A DNA stretch of 64,000 nucleotides from an uncultured Fidelibacterota bacterium (GTDB lineage Bacteria > Fidelibacterota > Marinisomatia > Marinisomatales > Marinisomataceae): contig CACOSI010000002.1 in assembly GCA_902629855.1 (NCBI GenBank), positions 69,501 to 133,500 on the forward strand, read 5' to 3'. Under the pieces are notes generated by a model. It saw nothing but the letters and a program-made list of their open reading frames with translations, had not been told where the DNA came from and made no database searches. Position numbers and translations under genes: made by a program. This document shows positions 60,508 to 64,000 of this stretch, one piece after another. Within the stretch, counting starts at the first letter, position 1. Every line of letters starts with the position of its first letter.

Positions 60508-61854
60508 ATGGCACAAAATGATAAAAATGATAGCTTAAATTTGCAACCTCAAGCTCTTGAAGCTGAGGAAGCAGTTTTAGGTTCAATGATGATAGATGAA
60601 GATGCTGCTAATAAAGCAATTAGTATTCTAGGTTCAAATCATTATTTTTATAAAGATTCGCATAAGAAAATCTTTGATGCTATGCTTACCCTTTCATCTG
60701 AAAGTAATCCAATCGATACAGTATCCGTTTCCAATGAATTAAAAAAAATAAAAAGTTTGAAATCAGTTGGTGGTATTTATTACTTAACTGGTTTGGTTGA
60801 TAAAGTACCCACATCAGCAAGGGTGGAAACCTATGCAGAAATTGTAAAAGAAAAGGGTATGTTAAGAGATTTAATAACAACCTCTCATGCAATATCAAAA
60901 AAAGCTTTAGATGCTGGAGATTCTGTTGGATCAATCTTAGATGAAGCTGAACAATCAATTTTTAGCCTTACTGAACAGAAAGATACCAAAATTTATAAGC
61001 ATATAGAGCCAATTTTATCTGCAACAGTTAAGAGAATGGAAGACATAGCAGCTAATCCTGGATCAACTATTGGAGTACCATCAGGTATCATTGATTTAGA
61101 TAAGCTTACAGCAGGATTCCAGAAAGGAGATCTAGTCATCATTGCTGGTAGACCATCAATGGGTAAAACTGCGCTAGCATTAACAATTGCAAGAAATGCA
61201 GCAATCGAAAATAATTCTGGAACAGCAATTTTCAGTCTTGAAATGTCCAGTGACCAACTTGGTCAGAGATTGCTGACGTCAGAGGCAAGAGTTGATAATT
61301 CACATGTAAGAAGAGGAAGCCTACCATCCGGAAAGTGGAAAAATATTAATATTGCTTCCGGTAAATTAGCTCAAGCTCCGCTTTATATAGATGATACCCC
61401 TGCATTATCAATTTTAGATTTAAGATCTAGAGCTAGAAGACTTAAAAGGGAAAGAAATATTGAAATGATAATTGTTGACTATCTTCAGCTTATGCAAGGA
61501 CCTCAAAATTCGGAAAATAGACAAAATGAAATTTCACAAATAACTCAGTCATTGAAAGCATTAGCAAAAGAATTAGATATTCCAGTAGTAGCTCTATCAC
61601 AGCTTTCAAGAGCAGTAGAGCAAAGAACAAAAAAAGAGCCACAACTCTCAGACTTAAGAGAGAGTGGAGCAATTGAACAAGATGCAGATGTTGTAATTTT
61701 TCTTTATAGACCTTCGGTTTATGATAAGGATGATGAAAGTGTAAAAGGAATGGCATATTTGATTGTTGCCAAACAAAGAAATGGCCCTACAGGCAGAGTA
61801 ACAGCATCATTTATAGATACTTATGCAAGATTCGATAATTGGACAGAATTTTAA
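60508..61854 (+). CDS. dnaB: Replicative DNA helicase DnaB
   Basis: A 448-residue helicase. The N-terminal domain starts LQPQALEAEEAVLGSMMID. The RecA-like ATPase has GDLVIIAGRPSMGKTALAL near residue 212, AIFSLEMSSDQLGQRL, MIIVDYLQLMQGP and LSQLSRAVEQRTKKEP. It unwinds DNA at the fork as a hexamer. No intein is present. A single candidate promoter precedes it; rel follows after 3 bp. Confidence 0.97.
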   Translation: MAQNDKNDSLNLQPQALEAEEAVLGSMMIDEDAANKAISILGSNHYFYKDSHKKIFDAMLTLSSESNPIDTVSVSNELKKIKSLKSVGGIYYLTGLVDKVPTSARVETYAEIVKEKGMLRDLITTSHAISKKALDAGDSVGSILDEAEQSIFSLTEQKDTKIYKHIEPILSATVKRMEDIAANPGSTIGVPSGIIDLDKLTAGFQKGDLVIIAGRPSMGKTALALTIARNAAIENNSGTAIFSLEMSSDQLGQRLLTSEARVDNSHVRRGSLPSGKWKNINIASGKLAQAPLYIDDTPALSILDLRSRARRLKRERNIEMIIVDYLQLMQGPQNSENRQNEISQITQSLKALAKELDIPVVALSQLSRAVEQRTKKEPQLSDLRESGAIEQDADVVIFLYRPSVYDKDDESVKGMAYLIVAKQRNGPTGRVTASFIDTYARFDNWTEF

Positions 61855-61857
61855 AAA

Positions 61858-64000
61858 ATGAAAGTAGCTGATACTGAAAAAAGTGACTCTAGTTTAATAA
61901 AAGAAAAAAGCAGGTTACTTCTTGATAGAATTAAGACTAAATCACAAAAAAACAATGTAAATGATGCATTAAATTTTTCAATTAAGATGCATCATGGTCA
62001 AAAAAGAAAGTCTGGATTACCATATGTAAGTCATTGTATAGACGTTGCAAACAAACTAATTGATTGGAAAATGGATCATACAACGGTTATAAGTGCACTT
62101 TTACATGATGTTGTTGAAGACACAAGTGTAACGCTTGATGATATCAAGAATAAATTTGGCGAAGATGTTGCTTTATTAGTTGATGGAGTAACAAAAGTCG
62201 AAAATATAGCATTTTATTCAAAGCAACATAAACAGGCTGAAAATTTTACAAAGCTTTTTTTATCATTAGCTAAAGATCTGAGAGTAATAATCATAAAGTT
62301 TGCTGATAGACTTAATAATATGGAGACGATTCAATATCTTTCTTCAAAAAAACGAAAAGAAATAGCTCTAGAAACAAAAGAAATTTTTGTTCCCCTTGCT
62401 CATAAGTTAGGAATGGCAAAACTAAAATGGGAGCTGGAAGATTTATCTTTAAAATGTTTAGATTTAAGATCTTACAATAGCATTAAAAAGAAAATTGAAA
62501 CTTCTGCTAGATTAAATGAAGATATTCTAAATAATGCTATACGACCTGTAAAAAAAGAACTTAAATCATATAATATTAAATCCAATATTTTTGGTAGATA
62601 CAAGTCAATATCTTCTATCAATCGAAAAATAATTAAATCAAATAAAAAATTTGAAGATATATACGATTTATATGCAATTAGAATAATCGTTGATAAGATT
62701 GAAGAATGTTATTTAGCCTTAGGAATCATTCATAGCATTTATCCACCTTTACAGGACAGATTCAAAGATTTCATAGCAACACCAAAAACTAATGGATATC
62801 AATCTATTCACACTACAGTTTTAACAAAGGATAACAGATTAACAGAAGTTCAAATAAGAACAAAAGAAATGGATGATACTGCAGAAGTTGGAGTAGCTGC
62901 TCATTGGCTTTATAAAGGAGAAAATGAAATTGGGGAATTTGATTCACAGGTGTCTTGGTTAAGAGATTTACTTTCAATTATAGATAATGAAAATTCAGAG
63001 CCTGAAGAGATGATGAATCTGCTAAAAATAGATATGTTTGAAGACGAAATTTTTGTTTTTACACCAAAAGGTGACTTAATTAAACTTCCTCAAAATTCAA
63101 CACCCCTAGATTTTGCTTTTTCTATTCATAGTGATCTTGGTTTTACAACTGTTAGGACAAAAGTAAACAAAAAATTAGTCCCTCTAAGTTATAATTTAAA
63201 AAATGGAGATATTGTAGAGATTCAGACAAATAAAAAACAAACACCAAATAGTGGCTGGTTGAAATTTGTAAAAACATCAAAAGCTCAACATGCAATATCT
63301 AAATATTTGAGAAAAATTGAATTTGAAGAAAGTATAAAAATTGGAAATCAAATTTTAGAAAAATCATTTAGAAAAATGAAAATTTTTGAAAAATTATCTG
63401 ATTTCAAAAAATCTTATGCTGATATTGGTTATGAGAGTATTGAGAAAATGCTTTCAGACGTTGGTAGAGGAGGAGTCACTGTTAAAGATTTAGTTCCCAA
63501 AATTTTTCCTGAGCTTAACGCAATTGATACAAAAGAAAATGACGAACATGAATTTATTGATTCTGCGAGATCAGATTTTGATGGAATTAATTTAGATGGT
63601 GTAGAAAATATTGTCGTTGATTATGGAAAATGTTGTAATCCAATTCCAGGTGACGATGTTATTGGTTATATATCTAGAGGAAGAGGACTAATTGTACATA
63701 ATACGTCATGTTCAAATATTTCTTCATTTTCTAATAAGGAAGATCGAATAGTTTCGGTTAATTGGAATATGAAAAAAAATATTTCTTTTAGAGCTAAAAT
63801 TCATATTTCGTGTCTAGATACAGCTGGTGTATTAAATGATATTGCAGATATTATTTCAAAAAATAACGTAAATATCATAGATGTTTCAACAGATGTTGTT
63901 GAGGGTGGTCTAGCCAATATTTGGATTATTTGCAAAGTAAAAAGTAAAGAAAAGTTAGATTTTGTTATTAATGATATTTTAAAAATTAAAAATGTCGATT
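61858..64000 (+). CDS. rel: Bifunctional (p)ppGpp synthetase/hydrolase Rel/SpoT (cut by window edge)
   Basis: A frame of 714 complete codons from the ATG at 61858 runs off the window. The HD hydrolase domain is intact (HGQKRKSGLPYVSH, ALLHDVVEDT, KFADRLNNMETI). The synthetase domain has YDLYAIRIIVDK, RFKDFIATPKTNGYQSIHTT and EVQIRTKEMDDTAE. RFKD is the motif of bifunctional enzymes, not of RelA alone. A TGS domain follows (IFVFTPKGDLIKLPQ), and an ACT region starts near the edge. It controls the stringent response. gmk, which supplies GDP, lies nearby. Confidence 0.95.
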   Translation, partial: MKVADTEKSDSSLIKEKSRLLLDRIKTKSQKNNVNDALNFSIKMHHGQKRKSGLPYVSHCIDVANKLIDWKMDHTTVISALLHDVVEDTSVTLDDIKNKFGEDVALLVDGVTKVENIAFYSKQHKQAENFTKLFLSLAKDLRVIIIKFADRLNNMETIQYLSSKKRKEIALETKEIFVPLAHKLGMAKLKWELEDLSLKCLDLRSYNSIKKKIETSARLNEDILNNAIRPVKKELKSYNIKSNIFGRYKSISSINRKIIKSNKKFEDIYDLYAIRIIVDKIEECYLALGIIHSIYPPLQDRFKDFIATPKTNGYQSIHTTVLTKDNRLTEVQIRTKEMDDTAEVGVAAHWLYKGENEIGEFDSQVSWLRDLLSIIDNENSEPEEMMNLLKIDMFEDEIFVFTPKGDLIKLPQNSTPLDFAFSIHSDLGFTTVRTKVNKKLVPLSYNLKNGDIVEIQTNKKQTPNSGWLKFVKTSKAQHAISKYLRKIEFEESIKIGNQILEKSFRKMKIFEKLSDFKKSYADIGYESIEKMLSDVGRGGVTVKDLVPKIFPELNAIDTKENDEHEFIDSARSDFDGINLDGVENIVVDYGKCCNPIPGDDVIGYISRGRGLIVHNTSCSNISSFSNKEDRIVSVNWNMKKNISFRAKIHISCLDTAGVLNDIADIISKNNVNIIDVSTDVVEGGLANIWIICKVKSKEKLDFVINDILKIKNVD

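Overview
This 64-kb window is AT-rich (about 30% GC by eye) and densely packed bacterial chromosome. The only RNA gene seen is an initiator tRNA; no rRNA, insertion sequence, prophage or CRISPR array was found. The organism is a Gram-negative diderm with a conventional peptidoglycan wall. Supporting genes are a TonB-dependent receptor, LapA/LapB-like proteins, an M19 dipeptidase lipoprotein, a SPOR protein, an outer-membrane barrel, and a MurE carrying the DNPR motif of meso-diaminopimelate ligases. Features such as the long insertion form of IspG and the deoxynucleoside kinase point to the FCB superphylum. A marine uncultivated lineage such as Marinimicrobia (SAR406) is my best guess; this is inference, not proof.

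Layout. 1-4324: partial dus, rpmB, then gatB and aconitase on the minus strand. 4369-5744: maf and a RodZ-like protein. 5782-18454: a division and cell-wall (dcw) cluster, mraZ-rsmH-ftsL-ftsI-ftsZ-murD-ftsW-murG-murC-murB-ftsQ-ftsA, closed by a strong hairpin terminator. 18494-23012: a coiled-coil protein, an M23 peptidase, miaB, lapA/lapB-like genes and a SPOR protein. 23013-27556: a putative metal-acquisition group (OPT transporter, small His/Cys secreted protein, TonB receptor with His/Asp-rich loops). 27568-31415: polA (start codon inside a perfect hairpin) and alr. 31440-37261: a MerR regulator with a 20-bp palindromic operator and a catabolic operon (AtuA-like protein, acyl-CoA carboxylase beta subunit, enoyl-CoA hydratase, acyl-CoA dehydrogenase). 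37403-39883: initiator tRNA, dipeptidase, rlmB, arfB. 39876-45951: a secreted unknown, murE-murF-mraY and ispG. 46007-49551: mscS, dut, groES-groEL and a terminator. 49569-54941: folB, folK, a deoxynucleoside kinase, a tiny membrane protein, an outer-membrane barrel, rsmE, a HIT protein and a much shortened SMC. 55018-59664: rpsP (with a repeat tail), trmD, rplS, an MFS transporter, yicC, gmk, rpoZ. 59654-64000: ung, dnaB and a bifunctional rel gene cut by the window edge.

Most of the window is core housekeeping. Genes overlap by 1-20 bp and often start with TTG or GTG inside the previous stop, which suggests long translationally coupled operons. The most unusual items are: a complete-headed SMC ATPase that appears to lack the hinge and most of the coiled-coil arms; a dcw cluster in which ftsZ sits where murE-murF-mraY normally lies while that block sits about 28 kb away; the polA start codon inside a 16-bp stem; a ribosomal protein S16 with a long Ala/Pro/Glu/Lys repeat tail and no rimM beside it; and an Atu/Liu-like catabolic operon without a biotin carboxylase subunit.
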